64,000 nt of DNA from Lepidodermella squamata (taxonomy: Eukaryota; Gastrotricha). Positions 13,296-25,200 of the stretch are shown piece by piece; position 1 is the first letter of the stretch, and each line of letters opens with the position of its first letter. The position numbers and the translations under genes were made by a program. The DNA lies in assembly GCA_047495785.1 (NCBI GenBank), contig JBLDXI010000024.1:248001-312000 (forward strand), given 5' to 3'. The notes under the pieces were generated by a model, which was not told the DNA's origin, made no database searches, and was given only the letters and a program-made list of their open reading frames with translations.

Positions 13296-13453
13296 ATGCA
13301 GCAACTGCCTAATTTGCCTACTCTGGTTGTGTCTGCCAACACACCTCCTCAAGCCTTTTCTCTTCGACCGAATGTCAAGTATGATCCACAGTCACTTCCT
13401 AATCCACGAATGCAGCCGCGATCTGCTTTTCCTACATCTGAGAGTCAACGGTT
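13277..13453 (+). repeat. Right arm of the 177-bp inverted repeat, overlapping kinase exon 1
   Basis: Reverse-complement partner of 12718-12894, separated by a 382-bp spacer. The arm runs from 19 bp before the kinase start codon to residue 52-53 of the kinase. Near-identity implies a recent duplication or gene conversion between the arms. Confidence 0.9.
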
Positions 13454-15475
13454 TCATGCCAAAAAGGTTGCACATTAAAATTTGTGTCTAATTTTGTACA
13501 ATCAGCGCACATTTCTAAGCAGGACGTTTCCTCGTCTCACCGGACACCTCCTCCTACTCCAGTTGCGCCCAGGTACACTGGAATACCTCGGTTAGTTGGG
13601 AAAGCTAGAACTGAAGTAAAAGCAAAACGCGTTTCTTTTAAGCCGGATGTTGCCGAACGCGGTAATTTTAGTTGGATACGCTTAAATGTGCGCCTAATCT
13701 TTGCGTTTTCAGGCTTAAGAAGTCCATTCTACAACCCAGAGAAGCTTGAGCCGTTCCTGACGCAGTGTTACGATTGCCTGTCAAAGATAGGAATGGGTTC
13801 ATTTTCTGAAGTATTTATGGCTCGTTCGAAGGAAGACGGCAAATTTTACGCCGTTAAGCGTCTCAATCAGTTCGCTAGCCAACCGGATCGGTAAGATTCC
13901 TATATAAGCGTTCATCCTCAAGTATTGTTTGAAATTCTAATACAGACGTCGAAAGCTTGATGAAGTGAAGAAATGCCAAATGTTCTCACCACACCAGAAT
14001 CTCGTCCGATTTTATGATGCTTGGGAGGAGAAGAATCGCTTGTATATCATGACAGAGTTATGCGAGATGAGCATGCGTGATCTAACGGAAAAAATCCACA
14101 GCATTTCGGAACCAGTGATCTGGAATTACCTGTACGACTTACTTCAGGTTTGTTCTTATAATTGAAATGTTATTCATTAACAACTGTCGATGATTAGGCT
14201 CTCAAGCACCTGCACGACAATAACTTGGTGCATTTGGATGTGAAACCTGCAAATATTTTTTTGTCGAAAGAAGGAACGTGTAAACTCGGCGACTTTGGAC
14301 TGCTTATTGACTTATCGATTTTGGGCGATAATCTAAACTTTGAAGACGTCGAGGAAGGCGATGGTTGCTACCTCGCACCGGAAGTTTTAACAAGCAATAT
14401 TGTCACGAAGGCAGCTGATATTTTCAGTTTGGGCATCACCATGCTCGAAGTGGCTACCGACCTTGAATTGCCAGCCCATGGTGACGAATGGAAAGAACTG
14501 CGAGAGGGAATTTTTCCGCACGACTTTGTCTCCAAGTTGTCCCCAGAGCTGTTTCACGTCATCCAGTTAGTAATTTAGCATGAATATCACATGGATTAAT
14601 CTTTCTCCTCTAGGTGGATGATGCATCCTGATTACAAACAACGACCTTCAGTTGACCAGCTGTTGGCTGTTCCGCAAATTGCCGCAGTTCCTCTTCGCCG
14701 TCATCAAAATATCGAGGCCGACGATGAACCGCAACGGCAGCTTATGGGGGCAGCTCTTCGAGCATCCACTCCACTGGTTCCCCAACCGCCTAACACTCCA
14801 TTTAACCTATCTGGCGCTCAAGTTCCGTTCACTTCATACGCTACAAAAGCATCTTCTTTCGGTGAGTCGCATGCCTCAACAAATGTATGGCGAATTTCAA
14901 CGTCATATTTTGCAGTCGATGATACTTCTTCAGTCCCGGTAGCTGAGGCGTTGAACTTCGAATTCGGCCGCGGCGATGTCGATGAAGGAAGTCGCGCTTG
15001 CACCCCGACAGGAACCCCTCGAATGCTATCCTGCGGATCACCAAGCAGTGCCGCGGATTCGTCTTGGGCGCAGGATGACGGTGACGCCGTTATGGCCTCG
15101 GACGATGACGATGGGGAAAGTTTCGTAACTAGCAGTAGTGCCTCAAGAATCAACTCAGCCTTCGGCCGCGGCCGGCCGGAAAACAAATTGTCACCTTTCG
15201 TCGTGCCATCTTGGGCTCTCGATCGATCGGACCGGGCTGTGTTAGAGCCACCCAATACGGCCCCGCCCGCGGTTTCTGGACGGAGTGTCACTCCGGACTT
15301 GGTTTCATCATCGTCGCCCCTGGTTCGGCCAGCTGAGCCTCCTTCATCTTCCCGAGCTCATGTGCATCTATCAGGTGGACTCCGACGGCCGAGTCCTGTA
15401 GCCCTGTGTGATATTTTCGAGCAGTTACCGCCATCAACGCCGACTGACATTCACGCGCCTGGCTCATTTTCGTGA
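13296..15475 (+). CDS. PKMYT1: Myt1/Wee1-family inhibitory CDK kinase (PKMYT1-like)
   Basis: Exons are 13296-13466, 13523-13661, 13713-13890, 13946-14147, 14198-14565 and 14614-15475, the last interrupted by a probable intron 14862-14915. The product is about 621 residues (639 if that intron is retained). Myt1 kinases phosphorylate Thr14/Tyr15 of CDK1 and hold back mitosis, usually on Golgi/ER membranes. The glycine loop IGMGSFSEVF (about residue 129), lysine in FYAVKRL, catalytic loop VHLDVKPANIF (Asp about 244) and DFGLL (about 262) are present, so the enzyme should be active. DFG rather than Wee1's DLG, with HLDVKPAN and the YLAPEVL activation segment, points to Myt1. The C-terminal 260 residues are low-complexity and Ser/Pro-rich. 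No clear membrane segment is visible after the kinase domain, unlike vertebrate PKMYT1. AATAAA at 15490 is a likely poly(A) signal. The 5' end overlaps a 177-bp inverted repeat arm. Confidence 0.88.
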
Positions 15476-16804
15476 CTTAATTATTCCGGAATAAAAAAGA
15501 CCATTATTAATGTCTCCGTTATCTTCACCTGGTCAACTCGCGATTGTAATAAAATAATAAATAACTTTATTTGTCATTATGTGCATTATATCGTTCGATA
15601 TTACGCAAAGTTTATTCTGTTGAAAGATTTTGTAAAATACGCCTGAAAAATCGCTGTCGTGATCTGGAGAACGAACTCAGCTCACACCGTAACCGGTCAA
15701 CTAATTTTTATGTCTTTTTTCTCTCTTCGGTCTTCTCAACTTATTATTTGGCTTTCTACGCTAACGATGACGCGAGTTTTGTAGTTTTCTAGTTTCGAGC
15801 TGACTACTCGAGCCGTCGTTGTTTTGTTATACACTGCTCGGACGTGGCTATGATGATCAAAAAGTTCTTTCGACTGTCTATTATTCTGAATATATACATC
15901 AGTCACTTGTTTTATCATGCAGTTCTTATGTCTTTTTTTAGACTGAACCCGTTCTCGGTGTCTTATCGATTTCAACCAGCCCTTTTGCAGGCTGTGACTT
16001 CCTCGTGACGAGCGCAAATAGAGAATTATTATTACCGATATTCTAGAATGACCGTTTTTTGGCAAAGTTTTGTGTCGCCCCTCCAAACGCAGGCGGGAAA
16101 TGGCATTTGGCTCAATAGCATGATGTATATTGGAAGTTATTACAAACAGAAATAAAATATCAATAAATTGAAGACCGAAAAAGACTGAGTTAACCGCAGT
16201 TAAATGGATACAGGGATATAGTGAAATCATTACCAAATTATTGAATTCAGTACCAAACATCATTGAATTCCGTACCAAATTATTCCAAACAGTTCCAAAT
16301 CCCCAATTTGAAGACCCAGTCTTCAACCCTAACCTAACCCCAACCTAACCCTAACCCTAACCCTAACCCTAACCATAACCAGTTAAAAAACGAATAAAAT
16401 GGTTAGGTATTGAATTAAATGAAATTTGGTACCGGCGTAAGATTTTCCTATGGATACAGCCTGCGTAATGACTACCGAAATGATCAAATTGAGATCAGCA
16501 AAGTCGATTTGACTCCTGGATCCTGGTCACGAGGGAAAACGCCAAAGAAATTAATGCAGCTCTTATTTTATTGAAACCTTCAGTTCTAAATAACGCGCGA
16601 AAATTCTCTTGTTATGCAGCTATAATAAAACAGTATTGACGCATCTTTCATGTACGAAAAAATTTGGAAGAAACAAATGTACAAGGTAAAATAATAAGGC
16701 GCTTATATGAATGAAACCGGCGGCTCGTCGTTACTTGGCGAGAACGGCGACGGCGACGTCGAGTCCGTATCCGTTCCCGTGGCGTCCGGCCGTTCTCGCC
16801 ACAG
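15476..16804. other. Convergent intergenic with internal telomeric tract
   Basis: Lies between the 3' ends of the kinase (+) and the ERG channel (-). Holds the CCCTAA-type tract at 16326-16380, preceded by degenerate copies of a unit around ttgaattc-gtaccaaa (about 16215-16310). A 196-codon minus-strand ORF at 15736-16326 has no family or splice support. Confidence 0.6.
16326..16380. repeat. Interstitial telomeric repeat, (CCCTAA)n, degenerate
   Basis: About eight consecutive units of CCTAAC/CCCTAA with a few variants (CCCCAA, CCATAA). On the minus strand this reads TTAGGG. The unit matches the ancestral metazoan telomere rather than TTAGGC of nematodes or TTAGG of arthropods. The tract is internal, 1.3 kb from coding sequence on both sides. 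Confidence 0.9.
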
Positions 16805-19800
16805 TCACGACCCCGACAGGTTTAGAGACGCTTCTTCAGTGGACGGCGGCGGTGGCCATTGTGTCTGCGAGTCGCTTGGGCTCTCGGTGCTATCGTGATG
16901 GCGCAGCGAGGGCCGCTTCATCGGCGGCAGCGGAAGAGTAGTCGTTGTTGTCATGGCGACGGAGGTGTAGCCAACCACCGTGCCGCCGCTCGTGCCCGGC
17001 ATTTCCATCGACGGCATGCGAGGTAGAGGGCGCGAGGTAGATGAGGTCAGCGTGCCACTGAAAGCTGAAGCTCCCGTTGTTGTCACGACTACTTCCGAGG
17101 TGGCTGCAGCAGTTAGCGTCAACGTGGACACGCTCGGTCGCGTCGTATGTTGTTGCATCTGGTTGTGGCGAAGCATCGATAGAATTCCAATCAGGTCGTT
17201 GCCAAGGCGCGACTCCAAAGCAGTGATGCGACTGAAAGAACATGAGAAATTATTAGGAACTGATTCCCCCAAAAATCTATTTCCGAAATTCGCGAGCGAA
17301 ATTGTAATACTCCTGGGAGTGATTAAAGATAAAAAATCTTCCTCGAGATCAATTTGCGTATAACACAATAAAACTTGACATTTTCTGGTAAATGAGGGAT
17401 AAATCGACTAATGTCCTCAGTGCAAAAAAACAAGTTCGAAAACCAAGATATTACTTACTCGGATATGACTGCGATGCGCTGTTCTTGCCGATTAGCAATT
17501 GCAGCTAATCGGTTTCCGGCATCCGAAACCATGCCAATCACCCGATCGTCAGCCGGAGTCGATCGAATCGTTCCGCCACCATGTGATCCGAAGTCGGGCA
17601 ATGTCGCTGACGATGTCATGCCAGCCGCACTGGGGCGTAACCGTTGTCACACCCCGAGTTTGCGCAGCTCCAGCACCCCCGCGGTACGACAAGTAATCGC
17701 CGGTTATAGGCGGCTCGCTGCCGGTGCGGTCGAATGTTATCTGCTCGGAGTACTGCCACGACGTGCGAATACGCGCGCTCTGCGTGTGCGGCATCATCGC
17801 TGTTGGCGGTGGGGCGGGTGGCGCTGGTCCGGACTCCGCGGCCGCAAGGCCCCGCTCATAGAAGACGAAGGCGTGCTACTTGACGGGGTCGAACCTCGGC
17901 CGACGCCAGACCGCGTTTTCCTACCCGTCAGCAGCGGACGTTCTGCTCATCATCGGCGCTAGTCGTCGTCGTATGCGGAGCCTTGCGACCACCAGCCCAC
18001 GACGAAATTCCACCGGAAACACTCGAGTCAACTTGGCCGCTGCGATGACCACGGTCGGCGAAGTCGAAATTAGCCGGCGTGATGTCCAACCCGGCTTTGT
18101 CAGGCCGCAGTTCGAAAATGCCGCCGCCTACGTCGTCAACATTCGCCTTGAACCGGCACCCACTGGCATCAGATTCGATATCGCCGTCGGTCAGCTCGCG
18201 TACCTTAGCTCGCAGCTCAGCGGCCTTATGCTTGTCCAGCGAGAAGTGCGGCGCTGCCGCCGCACTGCTTGGCATTGCGGAAGACCGCCGCCGCCTGCTC
18301 GACCCATGAATGCGTCTCCGCCTAATCCGAATTGCCGGTAATTCGTCGAGTAAAGTCAGCGGTTCGCCACCGCCGCCGCCGCCACCACCACCCGGCGACT
18401 GATCGTCCCGAGTCATCGGTGTTGGACTCGGAACTCGGTCCGTGAGTGACTGCGAGGTGCTCGTCGCGCAGGTCGAACGTGATCTGCAGGTGACGGGCGA
18501 ATGACTCGGCGAATTCAGGGTACAACTCCAATGTGTCGAGCAGGTCTTCACGAATGATTTTGTGAAGATCGCAGTAGGTGAGCGCTCGCACGTTCGCCGA
18601 CGATTTGCCAACGTACTTGTGGTGGCAAGGGTCCTCGCCGAAGATGTCATCTTTGCCGAGGATAGCCAACACCACGTTGTCACGGATGATTTCGATTGAG
18701 CCGCGCGAGATAAAGTACAGTGCATCTAACACGTCGCCGCGGTGCACTAGAATGTCACCCGGCGGCACATGACTTGACCGGAATTTTATAGACAGCTGCC
18801 GGAGACAGCCAGGGGAAGCTTTTTTGAAGGCAGGACAGTGATTGAGCAGATTTCGATTCAAATGCAAACTGCAAATAAAACACATTAAATCGGTCAATTT
18901 CATTGCTTCGGATCTTATACCATATGTCAGCTTGAAGGCACTCTGGAAAGCTCCGAAGTACGACATTCATATCGATACGTTTGTATACCGCCAAGCGTGC
19001 TAAAAATTGTGAAAAATGTTACTAAGAATTCTAATGTATAAAACAGGAAAGCCTACCTGAAAGTACTCTTCGAGTCGTTGCCGAAGAGGGTGTGGAATTT
19101 GGTGGAATTTGATGAATTCTTTGACCTTGCCCATTTCCATGTGGTAACGGGCAGTTCCACTGTACAGCCGCTGGATGATGGCGCTGACGTTACCGAAGAT
19201 GGTCGCGTACATCATCGAGCCAATGAGCATTAATACGATGCCGAAAATTTTCTCGGTGGTCGTATTTGGTGCACTAGAAAAAAAATCCAGCTTAATAGAA
19301 AATCGAAATTTCAGATGATTAAATTCTTACATGTTTCCGAAGCCAACAGAAGTGAGACTAGAAAATGTGAACATGAGAGCAGTAATGTATTTGGATTTGA
19401 TCGTCGGCCCGCTCAGCGTATCGTTTGTATAGTATTGCTTAGTTTGATGCGCCAAGTCGTCCAGCCATCCGATCTTCGGCTCCCGCAAATCCGGCCGCTC
19501 AATACTGGCTATTGCATACCAGATACAGGCCATCCAATGAGCAATCTAGAAACACAAAATTTTGATAATGTCTAGTTTTTACCTATCACGTCTTACGAGG
19601 GTAAAGGTAGCCATGAGAAGGATGAGCACAGCAGCGCCGTACTCGCTGACTTTTTTCCACTTGCGAGCGACGCGGACGAGACGCACGAGTCGTACGGTTT
19701 TCAGCAGGCCGACCAGCGTGGTTGTCTCGTCCGAAGTGCTGCCGAACAGCAGCATATCAAACGGAATAGCAGCGACGGCGTCGATAAGGAACATGCCTTT

Positions 19801-22298
19801 TAGGTAGTGAATGGCGATCTTGCTCGGCGCCGACACCACCTCGTCGGCTTTATTGACGTAGGTTGTGCGGAAGTTGATGAAAATGTCGAGCAGGAACATG
19901 ACGTCGACGATGTACTCGAGGATGTTGAAGATTTCGAACGACGGCGTCGACGAGTAGGCCGTCACGCCGACGTTCTTTGAGCCGTGTTCGTTTTGCAGCA
20001 GAAAAGCAGCCGAGTAAGGCGTGAAGATAGCCGTGTACAGAACGAAAAATAAAATTATCCAATCCCAGAACGCCTTAAACGGCGAGTAGTGTAGTATTGT
20101 GAAGCGAGGTATCCGGCCCGAGTGCAGCTTGTGGTCGGGGTGGTCGCCGATGACACGAGCCGTTTCGCGCGCTGGATGAACCCTTCTTTCACCTTCGTCA
20201 ACTTGCCCATAAACCGACCGTACGTCGGCGGCATTTGCGGGTCCAGCGGCTCCAGCCCGGCGAGGTGTTCCAAGTGCTGTTCCGGGCTGCCCTCGGCGCC
20301 ATCGCCAGTTACGGTAGCGATGGAAACGGCCAACCGTTCAGCTGTTAAAAAAATAGAGATCGAGTTTAATAAAAGTAAGAAAAAGTATGATAAGCGGGAA
20401 GGGTAGAACTGATATTGGTAGAACTCCAGTTAACACCTAGGATTTAGGCAACAACAAAAAATACTACGAGAAAGAACAGTGTTACACCATTAAAAGCCTA
20501 TTTTTCTCGGCCGAAAGAACTTTGATTTTCAACTTCCAAGGCTCTTTTAATTTTGCGAGCCCGAATGTGGCAGCGAAGTAAATCAAAGCTCTTTCATCGA
20601 AATGAAACGATATATGCATTGCATGCTGTTTAGCTCCAGTGACGTCATCGTAGAAACAGCTTTACGAGTGTTTGAAAGCATTCGAGGAACAAAGAAGGTC
20701 TCCCTGGCGATCTAGCATCGCAAGGGACATTCCACTGCTGAAAAGAGTCCGGAATGTGAACGAAGAAAAATGAAAAGCAAGCAGCGATTAGCCGTAAAGA
20801 GTGTTGAATGGCTAGGGTGGACAGCATAAGCCGACGACAGCACTACCAAGTCTTGCAAGCAGCGACTTGAAGCGGAAGAGTTTCAGTGAGGAAAACTTAC
20901 TGCCGGATGACGGAGCAGCGGTGGTCACGGTGCCGCCGGAGCCATCGCCAGGGCTCGTCACTAGGCTGACGTTGGCGAAGGCCGGCGGCGGCAGCATACC
21001 AGCCAGGTGCTGGCTGCCTGGCCCGCGACGGTGAGATGTTTCATGCACCGATGACGAGGTCGGCGGGTGAGTTGGTTTATCGCCTGATGGGTGCGAAATT
21101 TATCAGCAAGTAGGTGCCAGCAGTTCGGAAAATGACAGTCAAGATTGAGATCAGTTCGAAATGTTTCATCATCATCATCACCAAGAGTTATGCGGGGTTT
21201 AAGGGTTAAAAGTTCCATAACAACCGAAAGGGTTTGGTGAATTGATTGATGAAAGGGATGGCAAATTGATGAACCGAAGTAGAAAACAAAAACAAACTAG
21301 ATTAGTTTCTGAAATAAACACACCAAAAGTTAGCAAAATCGACTGTCTGCGAGCTGCACCAGGTGCCAGCGACGCAGACCGCCTATCTCGCCCCGGATTT
21401 ATACCTTCAGTGCAGAGTTGATGAACAAAAAATTATAAAAAAAATGAAATCTAATATGTAACCTATGAAGAACTCATTCAGGTGAATCTAACTTTCGCAT
21501 CCCCCAACTAGAAATAAAAATTCTGGACATCATAGCTAACATGATCCTGATGCAATTGAACTTGAAATTCGTGCATTTTTCGTGCAAAAAATTGATATTG
21601 TTTTACGCATATACCTTCCTGCGTTCGCCGAAACACGCTGCTGGGCGCGGAGGTGACTTCGGAGAGAGCTGCCGAGGAAGCCCCGCGTCCTCGCCCGACG
21701 ACCCTGTTTAGGGCGCCGGTAAGGGACGAGGGCCATTGAAAGCCAGCAGCCTTTGAGCCTAAATTTTTGTTAAATATAGATTCTAAAAAGGTCCTGGTCA
21801 AAGTTGAATTGAAACACTAACCAAAAAGGCGGCCGCTCTCTTTAGATGTGATATCTTCGAAGCTGAGCAAGTGTAGGATAACCTCGGAACTTTCAGCTTT
21901 AACCGGCGCAACTAATATCGAACAGATGAAGCGAGTTCCATTCTTTTTGTAACACAACAGTTCGATTTGTTTTTCGTCACTTGAGCTGAGGCTATCTCGC
22001 AAGTGCTGCTTGACAATCGTCGACGTCAGCGGCCCGTAGAGAAATTCGCACCAACCGGGTTTTTGCAGAATTTCTGAGCGCGTGAAGCCTGTCAGCTCGC
22101 AGAAGCCGCCGTTGCAGTAAATAATCGGCTTGGACGCTAAGTTTGCATTGACGAGGCAGTAATTTCGACCTAAACATATATTTTTTTTTATAAATCTCAT
22201 CGAAGCCCAGACTCAAGTTATATCATACTCTGTTGGTCGAACTTTCGAATGATGGTATCGATGAAAGTGTTCGTGGATGAGCGCACTTTCATCGCCAT
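16805..22298 (-). CDS. KCNH: ERG-type voltage-gated potassium channel (KCNH2/6/7 family), two apparent frameshifts
   Basis: Thirteen minus-strand exons: 22298-22229, 22169-21822, 21758-21615, 21083-20901, 20341-19597, 19545-19331, 19273-19057, 18999-18921, 18868-18392, 18321-17940, 17875-17688, 17629-17459 and 17231-16805. They encode about 1215 residues. Order: N-terminal cap ([15 protein letters not shown]), PAS domain (about residues 24-139), disordered linker, S1-S6, pore filter SVGFGN (about 563-568), C-linker ([18 protein letters not shown]), cyclic-nucleotide-binding homology domain and a coiled-coil tail ([18 protein letters not shown]). SVGFGN and the PAS cap mark ERG rather than EAG or ELK. 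Splice phases agree throughout except in exons 5 and 8, each 1 nt short of what flanking phases and conserved frame require (near 20147-20157 and 18973-18982). Exons 10-12 in the low-complexity tail are tentative; the exon 10 donor (GTCCGC) is weak. Expected role: plasma-membrane repolarising K+ current in nerve and muscle. Confidence 0.9.
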
Positions 22299-25200
22299 TT
22301 TCGAAACGAGCTTTCGGCGTGGTAGACAATGCTCTGGTCTTTTAGACCATTTTCAGCAGAAGTTTTAAGGTGCGGTAATTGAGAAACCGCGCGTAGTCGC
22401 TGGCGGACCGCGCCACCGAGCCATATACAATGACGGATTTCGCGGTGTCCAAAGCTTTTCAAACGTCAGCACGACAACAACAAAAAAATTGCCCTGCTTT
22501 TACTAGATTGATTCTACCTCAATCGATAACATCATTTGTAATTCTTGACCTAGAAAGAAAAGGATGGCATTATTTTTTTTTTTACAAAGAATACCTATAT
22601 CGTAAGGATGAAGGAGAATCGAAGCAGGAACAGACACGGAATCCGGCTGCAATATGTTATCATATATTTGCAAATGAGCAGCAATGAAGCGGAATCGAGA
22701 AAAAAATGGGCAGGGCATTGGCCGGCGACAAGGGCAATGATCGAATCGTGATGTGCGGCCTGCGCATCTAATTTAAAGTGTGTCACATAGCGATAGAGGC
22801 GGCTGGCCTGACCTAAATCGTTGCCATAGTGTAGGCAAATAGTAATAATATGGGCGCGTGTTTTCTGTTTGGGAGGGTATATTACGTGGCAATATCGTAA
22901 TGTCGCCAAAACGAAGTATTGAATATTAAAATATATAAAGCAGAAAAGCCAACATCAAGTCGCTGAAGAGAGGTCGGCAAGAAAAGAGAGCGAACATTAT
23001 TGGCGGGCGCAACAGCACGGCACTAGGATTATTATTATCAGTTTTTTATTATTATTATTGTTATAGATTTCAGTGTGTAAAGCGAAGTCCATAAAGTAGG
23101 GGACAGCGAGTGACGGCGCCGCATAGCGCAAGGCGAGCCGATGTTGTGCCGGTGCTACTCATTCAATCGGGCGCTCTCTCAACTTTTCCGTGTGCGCGCA
23201 TTTTTATTATTTGCCGGCCGTGTTTCGCGCGCGCCCTTGCCGCTTCTTATATTCTCTCTCTCTCTCTTTGGCGATGCTGCGAAGGCACAGCGGAAAATTT
23301 ACGCAGAAATATACGCGGCGCAAGCCGTCGCGCGTGTTCTATTATTATTATTTCTTTTTTTCTGGGCACGAAGACCGGGCAGCGCGAAATAAAGTTATAA
23401 TATTAGCCATGCAGCGGCACATAAAACATTCGATAACGCGCCAAAGTTGCATCGCATGTATATGTATACGCCTTATAAGACGCGAAAGAATTTGTGTTTG
23501 TTTATGAGACTGTTCGACTATTTTCCAAGCCCGATTTCTCTCGTCCCGTAATCGAAAGAGGGAGGACAGCAGCAGCCGGCGCCGAGCGGCCGCGTTTCGT
23601 ATGAAAATGCAAGAACGCTGTAGTGACCGAATCAACTAGAGCCAACGCCCGGCGAGAAGCATTAGGCAAAACGGCACAAAATGGCGCAGGAAGTCGTTGT
23701 CGCGTGTTTTGTCTTCGTCTAACGATCGATTGATGTGTGTTATTTTTAGCTCGGCTCTGCATAAATATACGCGCATATGGCCTGGTAGCTCAGACGAGCC
23801 CCGGCTGTAATAAAATAATGCCGAGGCGAAAGAACAAACCGGCGCGCGTGGCAATTACTTTCCCAATGGCTCGGCAATTACTCGAGAGGCAGCACTATAT
23901 ATTTATTTCGGAACTGATATACAAGCCTCGAAAAATTGCGCACGCACAACAAATGAGATCTTTATATGTAAAATCGCGCCAATGACGATTTGGCATTATC
24001 ACTATCTGCGTACATATGAGTATGTATAGTCATCCGCGCGAGTCGTTTTAATGCAATGATTGGGGCGGAAGGCGCCGTTTAGCACGCCCATGACGCGATA
24101 ATAACAAGCGGGCTCTATAATCGGCGGGTCGCAAGCTCATCTCGTTTATATGCAAAATCAACTGCTATTTATTACAGCCGACAAGAGCGTTGTTTTCCAG
24201 CTATTTGTGAGCAACCAAACGCCCGAGTCATCATCTTCGTCATACATTTGCTCACCACAGTCCGATAATGATATGTAATATCAAAATAATGAAGGGCTGT
24301 CGCATCCGAGACCAATCGAAAACACTGTAATTTACCAATTTGAGGCCTGACTTGATGTCTCACGCTGTTCCGATTCGAGACGATCGAAGAGGGGAGGCCA
24401 ATCGTCGTTAATGAGAAAACTCAAATGAAGTATAAACGAGGCTTCAAGTTGCATCGAAGCAAGCGGTCCGTAGGCTCTATAAATTATTCCCAGTTGGCTG
24501 TCACGATGAAACCATACTAAAAGGTTGTTGCCAAGCCGTATTAAAATAGTTATTTACTGATGCGATTTACTCGAAAAACAAAAAGGCTCGACGAAGAAGT
24601 TCCCAAGCTGTGTCAATTATATAGTTTGAATACGGATCTTTAGGGTCAAACGGCTTAGTAGTACCGCGTGATAAAGGATGAAAGCTGAAAGCTGAGGAGT
24701 TCCAACCTCTGAGATTGAGAGTGAATAAAAAATTTCAAATTTGAGTACAGTTCCTATGATCGATTGATCGATGATAATTTTAAACCTCTGTTTTACCTTT
24801 TAACGGCGATCCTGATGTCGTTCGCCTAATTTTTTCTGGGCTTTTTGCATGGTGTCATCACACCTACACTGCGGGCTCAGTCGCCCTCTGTCAGCTGTCA
24901 GCACTTCACATTGATAAAAAATGAAAAAGGTCATAACGTTGTAAAGCTCCAAATCCTGATTAGGGCTCTAATAATAATGTACATGTGCTTCAGCATTCCA
25001 ACTATGCAGCATGGCAACCTAGAACCGCCAAAAATTTCGACATACAGTACACATTACAATAGGTTTACAATTATCAGGTACTATTCTAGCAGTTTCAATG
25101 TTACCACTTATTTTTCGTAATTTTATTCATGGCACTCAATCAACCTTCTTGCGGCTTTACCATATGTAGTAAGCGAATAATCAGTCCTTACAAAGCAAGC

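Noticed and set aside
15736-16326. 196-codon minus-strand ORF running into the telomeric tract
   Set aside because: Composition is spacer-like, it overlaps degenerate repeats, and no conserved motif is present.
17631-17653. 23-nt GT...AG stretch that would join two tail frames of the ERG gene
   Set aside because: Too short for an intron; a 58-nt intron with donor at 17687 gives the same acceptor and matching phase.
18322-18425. Run of nine glycines in the ERG tail (frame reading GGGGGGGGG)
   Set aside because: It is best explained as lying in a 70-nt intron (GTGGTGG...GGATTAG) that links the CNBHD frame to the RRRIHGSS frame with correct phase.
23777-23800. tRNA-like GCCTGGTAGCTCAG word
   Set aside because: Resembles a D-arm, but no anticodon arm or T-loop follows at the right distance.
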